Origin: Gemmatimonadota bacterium
GTDB lineage: Bacteria > Gemmatimonadota > Gemmatimonadetes > Longimicrobiales > Gaopeijiaceae
Direction of reading: 5' to 3'
Assembly: GCA_003248075.1 (NCBI GenBank)
Contig: QJYK01000129.1
Span: 1 to 64,000 of the forward strand
Length of the DNA: 64,000 bases
Of this stretch, positions 19,478 to 28,323 are shown piece by piece (the first letter of the stretch is position 1; every line of letters begins with the position of its first letter). A program made the translations under genes and the position numbers. The notes below the pieces were generated by a model. It worked only from the letters and a program-made list of their open reading frames with translations, did not search any database and was not told where the DNA came from.

Positions 19478-20581
19478 ATGCAGCCGGGCGTACAAGCGCG
19501 CGACCATGCGCGCACCGCAGGCCTCATCGGTCTCGCGCTTTTGGCGTTGGCCGTGCAGGCGTGCAGCCGCAGGGCGCTCGGAGTGCTGATCGACCTGCCG
19601 CCGCCGCGTGAAGAGAGCGAGCCGGCAGCAACGGGGCCCCAGGGGGGCGCGCCGCAGGGGGACGGGGCCGGAGCGGGGGTGGCGGTAATCCCCGGGGGCA
19701 TGCTGGCGGAGAGCATGCTGACGGTGGAGGACACCGTCGTCCCGGAGATCGAGAAGACGCTGCGGCCGGACTCTGTGCTGAAGCTGCTTCCGAGGGACCG
19801 TGCGGGGAACGTGGACTGGGTGGCGGCGCTGCGCGACGAGGTGATCCGGCCCCGGGACGGGATCGGAGGGCGTCGGAGCCGACGGGCGGCCGCGTTCGAG
19901 TTCAAGTTCGATTTCTACTTCGCGGGCGCGAACGAGATGTTCGACGCGTACTTCCCGCACTCGACGCACACGGAGATGATGGACTGCGCTCAGTGTCACC
20001 CGCGGATCTTCAGGACGCGAGGGGCGGAGATCACGATGGCCGACGTGCTGCAGGGTCGATACTGCGGGGAGTGCCACGGGAAGGTGGCGTTCAACCCGAC
20101 GACGGCGTGCGAACGTTGCCACACGGGCATGGCGATGCCGCCGGACCGGGCGCAGGCGGAGCTGACGGGGACAGTGGAAATGCGTCGGGCGAGCGAGATC
20201 CGCGCGGAGCGCGGGGACACGACGGGTGTGGTGGAGGGGAACGCGACGGGGGTGCTGACGGCGTCGTTTCCGCGAGCGCGGTTCCCGCACTGGGTGCATC
20301 GCATCCGGTATCGGTGCACGACGTGCCACATGAAACTGTTCGAGCCGCGGGCGGGAACGAACGAGATCACGATGGTCGACATCGAGGAGGGGCGCTCCTG
20401 CGGGGAGTGCCACAACGGTCGTACGGCGTTCCAGGTCTCGATCACCAATTGCGGCCGCTGCCACATCCCTTCGGCCGAGCCGCGGGCCGGCGCGGCCCCG
20501 GGCGGGACCGACGACCCTGAGCGAGCGCTTCCTGCGAAGCATGAGCCGTGGGGTGGATGGGTTCTTTCGGGATTGCGGTAG
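19478..20581 (+). CDS. Six-heme c-type cytochrome (cytochrome c7-like triplets), putative lipoprotein (cassette A)
   Basis: CAQCH, CGECH, CERCH, CTTCH, CGECH, CGRCH; ALAVQACSRR lipobox-like. Confidence 0.9.
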   Translation: MQPGVQARDHARTAGLIGLALLALAVQACSRRALGVLIDLPPPREESEPAATGPQGGAPQGDGAGAGVAVIPGGMLAESMLTVEDTVVPEIEKTLRPDSVLKLLPRDRAGNVDWVAALRDEVIRPRDGIGGRRSRRAAAFEFKFDFYFAGANEMFDAYFPHSTHTEMMDCAQCHPRIFRTRGAEITMADVLQGRYCGECHGKVAFNPTTACERCHTGMAMPPDRAQAELTGTVEMRRASEIRAERGDTTGVVEGNATGVLTASFPRARFPHWVHRIRYRCTTCHMKLFEPRAGTNEITMVDIEEGRSCGECHNGRTAFQVSITNCGRCHIPSAEPRAGAAPGGTDDPERALPAKHEPWGGWVLSGLR

Positions 20582-20895
20582 CCGAAACGACTGCAGGAGC
20601 GGGGCCAGCGTAGGACCGCCGGGAGTGACGACCGGTGCAGGGTCCTTCAAGGCATTCCGACGAGCTCCGGCCAACGACGCGACGGGTCACACGGTCGAGT
20701 GTGGGGCCTCCTGTGTCCCGGTGTGACGGCGCGCGTCCCATATCGGGTGTTCCGAGTCTGCAGGGCCGCCTGTGGCTTCCGCGGGATTGAAGGGTTCGAG
20801 GAGGAAGGCGGATACGTTCCCCGGCGGCCCCTTCCTTGCCTCGCACGAAGATGTCCGGTGGACCTCGCGGACGAATCCGAACTGGAGGGCCCTCC

Positions 20896-21780
20896 ATGAC
20901 ATGTAGGCACTGCGGGTGGACACTCGCATGTGGGATCGTGATCGCGCTCACGACGCATCCCGTGCCCTCGCTCGGCCAGGGGGCCTCCGAGCGGGCCGAC
21001 TCCCCGCGGGTTCCCGCCCGCGGCACGGGAGGCGACGCCAGGACCGTGATTCAGGCGCGGAACCTGGTCGTCGACCGGGGGCCGGAGGGATGGGTCGTCA
21101 CCGACTTCATCCAAGCGCGACGGGCGGGAGGCGGAGCCGGACCGTCGGGGGCACACGCGCAAGGAGTCGCTTTCGTCTATCCTCTTCCGCGGGCCGCGGT
21201 CCGTCCGACCGTCCTCGCGGCTCGAGAGAACGCGCTACCCGCATTCATCGTGGGTGACCGGCTCCATGCCGCGGAGCCGCTGCCTCCGGGTGAGCATCTC
21301 TTCGTGGTGCGCTACGGCGTGGAGGGTCCTCACTTCGCAGTTCCGTTGCCGGGGACCACGGAGAGCGTGGACGTCCTCGTTCGGCAGCCGGCTCCCGCGA
21401 CGGAAGTCGAGGGACTCGACATGGCGGGCACGGTGCGGCTCGATGAGGGTGAGCCATTCCTCCACTTCGCTGGGGAGGGGCTCGGCGACGACCTGCTGCG
21501 GCTCCGTTCGGGCGCGGAGTCCGTGGCGCTCCCCGCCCACTCGTTGGCGCTGGTGCTGGCTATCGTGCTGCTCGGAGTCGGGACGTTGGCCTGGCGCCCA
21601 CGGCCGTTGGCCCGAGGCACCGGCTCGAGCAGGGAAGCCCTCATCCGTTCGGTGGCCGAGATTGATGAGGCGCTGGAGGGGATGACTTCACTCGGTGCGG
21701 AGGAGCGAGAGGTGCTCGGGGCCCGCAGACGGGACCTGATCCGCAGGTTGACTTCGTCCCGGAGCGGGTGCCCAACCTAG
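20896..21780 (+). CDS. Secreted/membrane-anchored protein of unknown function with C-terminal TM and CcmI-like coil
   Basis: Internal ATG at 20896; single TM SLALVLAIVLLGVGTLAW, then REALIRSVAEIDEALEGMTSLGAEEREVLGARRRDLIRRL. Confidence 0.6.
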   Translation: MTCRHCGWTLACGIVIALTTHPVPSLGQGASERADSPRVPARGTGGDARTVIQARNLVVDRGPEGWVVTDFIQARRAGGGAGPSGAHAQGVAFVYPLPRAAVRPTVLAARENALPAFIVGDRLHAAEPLPPGEHLFVVRYGVEGPHFAVPLPGTTESVDVLVRQPAPATEVEGLDMAGTVRLDEGEPFLHFAGEGLGDDLLRLRSGAESVALPAHSLALVLAIVLLGVGTLAWRPRPLARGTGSSREALIRSVAEIDEALEGMTSLGAEEREVLGARRRDLIRRLTSSRSGCPT

Positions 21781-22604
21781 TGAAGCGATCGCTGGGGTGG
21801 CTCACGGTGGGTCTGGCGCCGCTCGCGCCTGCGTGCGGCGTCGTGACCACGCGGGCCGCCCCGGGCGGCAACGAGGTCCCCTCCGTCTTCGAGAGGACCC
21901 TGGCGAGCGCTCGACGGGGGGACCCCGACAGCCAGAATCTTCTCGGGTTCATGCTCTTCAACGGCCAGGGAGCCATGCCGGATCCAACCGCCGCCCGCTT
22001 CTGGTTCGGCATGGCGGCGGAGGCGGGAAGCCCGATCGCGCAGCTGAACCTGGCGGTAATGCACGCCCTCGGCGCCGGAACGGACAGGGATCTCGGCACC
22101 GCGGAGAGATTCTTCCGGTTGGGGATGGCGAACCCGGCCAGGCCCGGCGACCTCGCGCCGGTCTCACTCACCAACCTCATCGATGCCTCCTGCGACGAGA
22201 CCTACGTCGAACCCACCCCCGGAAGTCAGATCTTCGGGACGTTCTGCGCTGGTTGCCACGGCGCGGTGGGGCTCGCCGAGTACCGGCCCGCACCGTCGTT
22301 CGCACTCGGCGAGCGGATGGAGAAGAGCGACCGCGAGCTGCTGACCTCGATCGAGTGGGGGCATCAACGGATGCCGGAGTGGTCGGAGAAGATCCCGCGT
22401 GAGTGGATCGCCCAGGCTCTGGGTCACGTCCGCGGGCTTTCGACGGAGCTTCGATTCGGCTTGTTGCACCGGCTCCGACCCCTGCCCGAGCGGGCCTTCC
22501 GTTTCGGTCCCATGGATCCCGAGCTGTCGACCCAGAGACGCGAGCCGCCCGTCGGGGTGGAGGGGCCGCTCCCCGCCTTCGCCGACTTCTGCGGAGGTCG
22601 CTGA
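21768..22604 (+). CDS. Sel1-repeat domain fused to monoheme cytochrome c domain
   Basis: DSQNLLGFMLFNGQGAMPDPTAARFWFGMAAEAGSPIAQLNLAVMHALGAGTDRD (Sel1) then IFGTFCAGCHGAVGLAEY. Confidence 0.75.
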   Translation: MPNLVKRSLGWLTVGLAPLAPACGVVTTRAAPGGNEVPSVFERTLASARRGDPDSQNLLGFMLFNGQGAMPDPTAARFWFGMAAEAGSPIAQLNLAVMHALGAGTDRDLGTAERFFRLGMANPARPGDLAPVSLTNLIDASCDETYVEPTPGSQIFGTFCAGCHGAVGLAEYRPAPSFALGERMEKSDRELLTSIEWGHQRMPEWSEKIPREWIAQALGHVRGLSTELRFGLLHRLRPLPERAFRFGPMDPELSTQRREPPVGVEGPLPAFADFCGGR

Positions 22605-22617
22605 ACGACCGTCGTGA

Positions 22618-23244
22618 TCAGCGCTGCACCCAGATCCGCTCCACGAAGAGGATGTTGTCGAACCTGAGGTCGAGCGTGGGGCTGTGGAACTCCCCCATCT
22701 CGTTGCCACCCTGCCACACGACCGTATCCCCCTCGCGCACGTCCGCCTGCGGCCCCGCGATCCAGGAGATCGTCTCGCTCACGTCCACCTCGACGTACGT
22801 GTACCCGTTTCCCTGCAGCACCCGCTTGGCGACGCCGCGTCGTCCGGAGGCCGGGGCCGCGTCCGCCACGAAGGTGCCCACGAAGTGGATCTGGTCGAAG
22901 GTGCGACCGAGCGAGGAGCTGGTGAACGAGCCCATGTCGGTGGCGCCGCCCAGAGTCAGCCGTTGACCTACCTCGATGGGTGTGACCGGACCGGCAACCC
23001 AGAGCTCTCCCTCCGCCGTGCCGAGTCGAACGTACGTGTATCCCCCGGAGTCCATGGTTTCCAGCACTTCTCCCGAGAGCGCGAGCGAGGTGCCGGCGTC
23101 CCGGGTGGGGCCTTCCGGAATCGCGGGATGTCCCGCCGGGAGGGAGGGCTGGGTCGCAGCGGGCCCGGGCGCCTGCTCCCGTTCTCCGCAGGCGAGAAGC
23201 GCGAGAAGGAAGGGGGCTCCGAGGGAGGTGAGTCGAGGTCGCAT
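22618..23244 (-). CDS. NrfJ-like/OB-fold lipoprotein with tandemly duplicated domain
   Basis: SGEVLETMDSGGYTYVRLGTAEGELWVAGP...FDQIHFVGTF and AKRVLQGNGYTYVEVDVSETISWIAGP...FDNILFVERI; lipobox LLALLACGE. Confidence 0.65.
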   Translation of the reverse strand: MRPRLTSLGAPFLLALLACGEREQAPGPAATQPSLPAGHPAIPEGPTRDAGTSLALSGEVLETMDSGGYTYVRLGTAEGELWVAGPVTPIEVGQRLTLGGATDMGSFTSSSLGRTFDQIHFVGTFVADAAPASGRRGVAKRVLQGNGYTYVEVDVSETISWIAGPQADVREGDTVVWQGGNEMGEFHSPTLDLRFDNILFVERIWVQR

Positions 23245-23257
23245 GGCTCGATAGCTC

Positions 23258-24031
23258 CTAGGAGATGGCACGATCACCGTGAGTTGGGATCTTGCGCGCG
23301 GGTATGAGCAGGAGGCCGTCCCCCCAGGGATTGGCCGTGAGGCGCTCGAAGACCAGCGTCGCGGTCGGAGACCGCTGCGCCGTGTTCTGCTCGTGGTGCG
23401 CAAGCTGCAGGCCCTGCACCGAGCGGAAGTCCCCGTACGTGGTCGTGAATTCCAACGTGGTCCCGCCCATCGGGATGAACGATCCCGTCCACGTCACGCG
23501 AAAGCTCACGGGGTCGAGCCGCACCCGGAGCGTGCGCCCCTCGCCGAGGTCGAGGCCGATCAGTGGGCCGGCGTCGGGATCGTCCTCGAGCAGGACCGCC
23601 TGGCCTCGGTACTGGTTGAGGATCCACGGCGCGAGCAGTCGGGCCGAGTGCATCTGCATCGCCATGAGGAGAGGGGCGTCCGCGGCGGTCAGCGCGTTGT
23701 GGCCTTCGCCGCGCCACCCCCGACCCTCAGCGAGGATCCGGATCTCGGCACGGTCTCCGTAGTCGATCAGGGATGCGAGGGTCCCGGGCCCTCGGATCAC
23801 ACGCACGACGCTGCCTACCTCTCCGCGCACGGTGGTCACGGTGCCCTCCATGCGCAGGGAGTGGACGCGGCCGAGCGCCGCTTGACCACCGTGGCCTTCG
23901 ACCATCCGGTCCAGGAGCGTCGTCAACCTGCCGGTGGGTTCGTCCGCACCGTGGCGCAAGGACAGGATGACGAGCGTGGGGACGACCAGAAGGCCGATCG
24001 ACCCCATCAGCCGGCGGCGCGCGCATGACAT
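23258..24031 (-). CDS. Secreted protein of unknown function (LolA/outer-membrane lipoprotein-sorting-like)
   Basis: 257 aa; VEGHGGQAALGRVHSLRMEGTVTTVRG...TLEFTTTYGDFRSVQGLQLAHHEQ pattern. Confidence 0.5.
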   Translation of the reverse strand: MSCARRRLMGSIGLLVVPTLVILSLRHGADEPTGRLTTLLDRMVEGHGGQAALGRVHSLRMEGTVTTVRGEVGSVVRVIRGPGTLASLIDYGDRAEIRILAEGRGWRGEGHNALTAADAPLLMAMQMHSARLLAPWILNQYRGQAVLLEDDPDAGPLIGLDLGEGRTLRVRLDPVSFRVTWTGSFIPMGGTTLEFTTTYGDFRSVQGLQLAHHEQNTAQRSPTATLVFERLTANPWGDGLLLIPARKIPTHGDRAIS

Positions 24032-24107
24032 GCGCGTCTACTCTGCCGGGCCGTGCCGAGAACGGAGTCGACGCGCCGGGAACAACGAGGCCGATCGGCG
24101 GCGCACA

Positions 24108-24731
24108 TCAGCCTCCGCGGAGCGTCGCGAGGAAGGCGGCCAGGTTCCTCGCCGCGGCTTCGTCGGCCACGGCGGCGACCAGCGGGACCATGAGGGGGCC
24201 GAAGGTATCGCCGGCTCCCGCGCCCCTGACGCCCTTCTTGAAGTTCATGATCTGGCGAACCACGTACCAATCCTGCTGAAGCGTCAGGTTAGGGGCGTTG
24301 GTGGACGCCATGCCCTTCCCGTCCGGACCGTGACATGCGGCGCACGGCGCATAGAGCGCCTGCCCGGCCGCAGCGTCGCCTCCGCCGTCGTGGCTGACTG
24401 CAGCGCGGGGGAGCCCGGATACGTACGCCGCGATCTTCTCGATGTCGGCGTCCGTGGCCAGCGTCTTAGCCATCGGCGCCATCTGCATGCCAAATGCGTC
24501 CTGAGCGTGGGTACCGCGGGCACCGGCTTTGAAGTTCTTGAGCTGCCGCACCAGGTACCAATGCTCCTGCCCCGCGATCGCGGGTGCGTTCAGATCCTTG
24601 TTCCCGCCTCCGGCAGGGCCGTGGCACGCTGCGCACGGTGCGTAAAGGGCCTCTCCGCCCGCGGCGCCCTGTGCGGCCACGGGGGCCGCGGAGGCTGCCA
24701 GCGCCAGAAGGACCTTGAATCCCGTTCTCAC
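24108..24731 (-). CDS. Diheme cytochrome c (c4-like)
   Basis: Two repeats YAPCAACHGPAGGG and YAPCAACHGPDGKG; signal peptide. Confidence 0.9.
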   Translation of the reverse strand: MRTGFKVLLALAASAAPVAAQGAAGGEALYAPCAACHGPAGGGNKDLNAPAIAGQEHWYLVRQLKNFKAGARGTHAQDAFGMQMAPMAKTLATDADIEKIAAYVSGLPRAAVSHDGGGDAAAGQALYAPCAACHGPDGKGMASTNAPNLTLQQDWYVVRQIMNFKKGVRGAGAGDTFGPLMVPLVAAVADEAAARNLAAFLATLRGG

Positions 24732-25216
24732 GATCGCCTCTCTCTCCGATCCCAGGGTTTTCTCCAGGGCCGAACGTTCGTCGTCCGACTACGCCGGCGA
24801 GCCGGCGCCGACGGGGCGGGGCAGCATCTGTGCCACCCGGAAGGCCCCGATTCACGGCCTTTTCGCCTCGGGGTGTGACATCACACGCCGCAGTAGGGCC
24901 CCGGAGCGTCACAGGCGGGCTGGTCGGGGAGCGAGCGCGTTGGTCCGGGAACGGAGGGATGCGTCCGAGACGTGTGCCACTCCGCGCCCCATCTGTGACG
25001 CGGGACGTCTCGGTGGTCGGTGGGCCAGGTCCTGGGCCATGGTCCCAACCGTATTCAATACAGTGGCTTACGGGCGTGGGGCCGGGTGCCCCACCGGGCA
25101 CGTGTCCTGCTGAGCCGGCGAACGGAGAGCGCATCAATCCCCGATTCGGGGACGTCGATGCGGCCCGATCGTTCCGTGCTCCGAACCCGGAGAGCTCGGG
25201 CTGAGGCAGAGGGCTG

Positions 25217-25873
25217 ATGACTGAGACGGGGAAGAGAGGTCCGTCGCCGATGGGCGCGCTCGCGATGCTCTGGTTCGCCGTCGCGCTGGTGACGGGCTTC
25301 ATGAGCCCGACCCGGGCCGCTTCGGAGGCGGCACGCATCCTCTACCTGATGGTCCCGATCGGTTGGGTTTCGGTCCTCGGCCTGGTAGCAGTCTTCCTGT
25401 GTTCGGCGGCCTACCTCGGGACCGGAACGGGGACCTGGGACCACGTGGCTCACGCCGCCGCGGAGGTCGCGCTTCTGTTCGCCATCATTGCGGGGATCCA
25501 GAACCTGCTGCTGGAATGGGCCACCTCGGGCGGCTGGGCCGGGCTTGAGGTCCGGGCGGTGAGCTACCTTGTCTTCGCGCTCGCGGCTCTGTCATACCTC
25601 GTCGCTCGTGGCGTGACCAGGGAGCGGAGGAGGGCCCAGCGACTCGCGGCCACGTTCGGCTGCGGAGGCTTCCTCGTGGCCGGGGTCGTATTGGCCTGGT
25701 ACGGCGGACTTCGCAGCCTCCGGCCAAGGGGAGAGACGGCCGCCCTCGAAGAGGTGCCTGCCCTGTCGGTTCTATGGCTGTGTGCGCTGGCCGTCGTGGC
25801 CGTCTTCGTCTGGCTGCTGGGAGAGAGGGTCAATTCCCTCGAGCGAGCCGACGGGGCGAGGCATGTCCGCTGA
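25217..25873 (+). CDS. CcmC/CcsA-like membrane protein lacking conserved His and the WWxWD motif
   Basis: SEAARILYLMVPIGWVSVLGLVAVFLCSAAYL...DHVAHAAAEVALLFAIIAGIQNLLLEW...EVRAVSYLVFALAALSYLVARG aligns by eye with CcmC topology. Confidence 0.65.
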   Translation: MTETGKRGPSPMGALAMLWFAVALVTGFMSPTRAASEAARILYLMVPIGWVSVLGLVAVFLCSAAYLGTGTGTWDHVAHAAAEVALLFAIIAGIQNLLLEWATSGGWAGLEVRAVSYLVFALAALSYLVARGVTRERRRAQRLAATFGCGGFLVAGVVLAWYGGLRSLRPRGETAALEEVPALSVLWLCALAVVAVFVWLLGERVNSLERADGARHVR

Positions 25874-25979
25874 CCCCACGCCGTGGGTGTTGGCGGCGTA
25901 CGCGGTGGCGCTCCTGGGCGTGCTGGCCTACATCACGATCCTCCGCGGGCGACCCCGCGATCGCGAGCCTCCTCGATGA
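25863..25979 (+). CDS. CcmD-like small membrane protein (38 aa)
   Basis: MSADPTPWVLAAYAVALLGVLAYITILRGRPRDREPPR; overlaps the end of the CcmC-like gene. Confidence 0.55.
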   Translation: MSADPTPWVLAAYAVALLGVLAYITILRGRPRDREPPR

Positions 25980-26034
25980 TGCTCCGGGGCGCACTCGGGG
26001 GTAGCTTGACGGATCGAGGAACCGGACCCGCATC

Positions 26035-28323
26035 GTGAATCTCAACAAGATCGTCCCCCGACTCCGCATTCGGTGGAAACTCGCCATCGCCTTCGTGGCG
26101 CTGGCGGGGATCCCCCTGCTCATCGTCGGAGCCGTGGGTACCTCTTCCGCTTTGTCGGAGTTGAGGCGTAACGCAAGGGGGGAGCTGCAGCAAGACCTCG
26201 ACCTGGCGGCCTCCCGCTCGGGCCGGTCGCTCGCCGAGGTGGGTGCGCACGTCTCCTTCCTCGAGCAGGTGGGGCTTGCACGACTGGCATCGGTGGAGGG
26301 GCCCGCGAGGGAGCGGCTTCTGGGTCTGGCGGGCACGTACCTCGACAGCGATTCGTCCGCGCTTCTCCGGGTCAAGGTTCTTGACGCGGACGGCTTCGTG
26401 ACGGCGGTCGCGGAGCGGGCACGCGGGGGCTCCCTCGGGAGCCGAGAGGGCGAGGGCCCGGCGCTCCTCTACCTGTGGACGGCCGAGCGGCTCGCTCCCG
26501 GAGAGGCGGCCTTTCTCCCGGTCGATCTCTCCAGGAGCGACCGTGGGGACTCGGTGCATGTCGTTCCCGCACTCGCAGTGGTGCGCCCGTTCTGGGAAGG
26601 AGGCAGGCTCGAAGGGGTTCTGGTCGGCGAGGCGGATGCGGCCGAGCTCTTCCGAGGGCTCGACGAGGGGCGTCCCGGCCTCGACGGCGTGACGGGGCTG
26701 GTGAACGAGTCGGGCGACTTCCTCTACCATTCCCGTCTCAAGTCCGACTGGAGGAGCCTGCTGAACACCGAGGCGGTGAACCTCGAGCGCGAGTTCACGC
26801 CAGACGTTGCGCGCAAGATCCTCGCAGGCGCGCGGTCCCTGGAGGCTCCTGGAGGGGTGGAGGTCGCAGCCAGACCCCTGTCGATACCCGGCCAGACGAG
26901 CATGCGGCTGATCCTCTACCGAACCGTACCTCTGCGCGTCCTTTACACAAGGGTGGCGGGGTTCCTGGGGGTGCTCTCCCTCATCGGCGTGCTTCTCGTC
27001 GTCACGGTCGCAGGCCTGTCGATGGTGGCAGCGGCCCAGATCACGCAGCCGGTGCTGCGGATCCAGAGGGCGGCGCACCGCATCGCGTCGGGCGGAAGCC
27101 CGGAGCCCGTGTTGGTGGAGACCAACGATGAACTGGAGGAGCTCGCCGACGACTTCAACCGCATGGCCGTCGCGCTCCAGAGGCACCGCACCGACCTCGA
27201 GACGTTGGTGAAGGAGAGGACGCAGGCACTCGAGCGAACTCGGCACGAGCTGGAGCAGTTCGTAGCGGCCTCCGCGGACGCGATCGTTGGGCTCGACGCG
27301 CATGGTCGCGTCCTTCTCTGGAACCGGGGCGCGCAGACCCTGTTCGGCTACACGGAGCAGGAGGTGGTCGGTCAGCCGCTCGAGCGCATGATCGGTCCTC
27401 CCGAGGCCCCCAACCCGGCAGAGGCGGCGTTCATCCGGTGCGCGATCGAAGCGACCGGCTCGGTGGTGAACTATCGGACCCGCCGCAGGGCGAAGGACGG
27501 GACAGACATTCCACTCACGCTCACCAAGACTGCCCTTCGCGACACCGAAGGCCAGGTGTATGGGTATTCGGTGATCCTCCGCGACGACCGCGCCCGGGAG
27601 CTTGCGGAGGAGCAGATGCGGCGCTCGGAGCGCCTGTCCGCGATCAGCGTCATGGCCGCCGGTCTCGCGCACGAGCTCAACAACCCGCTTTCGGTGGTCG
27701 GAAACCGGCTCGAGCTCATGCAGCGGGAGACCATGGTGAGGAACGGAGACCCCCGGCTGCTCAAGGACCTCGATGTCGTCCGCAAGCATGTCGACCGCAT
27801 CGGCGCGATCACGGGCGATCTACTCAGCTTCGCCCGCAACGACTCCGACACCATGGGCGACGTCGACCTACACACGGTGGTCGACCGGACCGTCCGCCTT
27901 CTGCAACGGGTCTTCGTGGCCTCGAACATCGGACTGGTCGTCGAGGAGGAGCCGTCTCTTCCTGCGGCCTTCGGCAACGAGAACATCGTCGAGACGATCC
28001 TCGTGAACCTGTTGCTCAATGCCAGGCAGGCGACGCCGGCTGGAGGGCGGGTCGAGCTCCATACCCGATCCGTGAGCGGCTCGCTTCTGGAGATCGAGGT
28101 TAGGGACACGGGACCCGGCGTCCCTGCGGAGTTGAGGCGCAGGATCTTCGAGCCGTTCTTCACCACGAAGTCCGAGGCCGGTGGCACCGGTCTCGGTCTC
28201 GCCGTCTGCCGCGCGCTGGCTGACCGCCTCGGCGGAAACCTGGAGGTCACCGACTGGGAGGGAGGCGGGGCCAGGTTCGTCCTCGGCCTGGCCCGGGATG
28301 CCCAAGCGAGGATCAGGGCGTGA
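26035..28323 (+). CDS. Membrane sensor histidine kinase (extracytoplasmic sensor-HAMP-PAS-HisKA-HATPase)
   Basis: AAGLAHELNNPLSVV H-box; NLLLNARQATPAGG N-box; DTGPGVPAELRRRIFEPFFTTKSEAGGTGLGLAVCRALA. Confidence 0.93.
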   Translation: MNLNKIVPRLRIRWKLAIAFVALAGIPLLIVGAVGTSSALSELRRNARGELQQDLDLAASRSGRSLAEVGAHVSFLEQVGLARLASVEGPARERLLGLAGTYLDSDSSALLRVKVLDADGFVTAVAERARGGSLGSREGEGPALLYLWTAERLAPGEAAFLPVDLSRSDRGDSVHVVPALAVVRPFWEGGRLEGVLVGEADAAELFRGLDEGRPGLDGVTGLVNESGDFLYHSRLKSDWRSLLNTEAVNLEREFTPDVARKILAGARSLEAPGGVEVAARPLSIPGQTSMRLILYRTVPLRVLYTRVAGFLGVLSLIGVLLVVTVAGLSMVAAAQITQPVLRIQRAAHRIASGGSPEPVLVETNDELEELADDFNRMAVALQRHRTDLETLVKERTQALERTRHELEQFVAASADAIVGLDAHGRVLLWNRGAQTLFGYTEQEVVGQPLERMIGPPEAPNPAEAAFIRCAIEATGSVVNYRTRRRAKDGTDIPLTLTKTALRDTEGQVYGYSVILRDDRARELAEEQMRRSERLSAISVMAAGLAHELNNPLSVVGNRLELMQRETMVRNGDPRLLKDLDVVRKHVDRIGAITGDLLSFARNDSDTMGDVDLHTVVDRTVRLLQRVFVASNIGLVVEEEPSLPAAFGNENIVETILVNLLLNARQATPAGGRVELHTRSVSGSLLEIEVRDTGPGVPAELRRRIFEPFFTTKSEAGGTGLGLAVCRALADRLGGNLEVTDWEGGGARFVLGLARDAQARIRA

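Noticed and set aside
20785-20800. tRNA T-loop-like GGGTTCGAG
   Set aside because: No acceptor stem, anticodon arm or CCA context around it; chance match
24873-24886. CRP/FNR-type binding site
   Set aside because: GTGTGACATCACAC is palindromic, but the TGTGA/TCACA half-sites are 2 nt apart rather than the 6 nt expected for CRP
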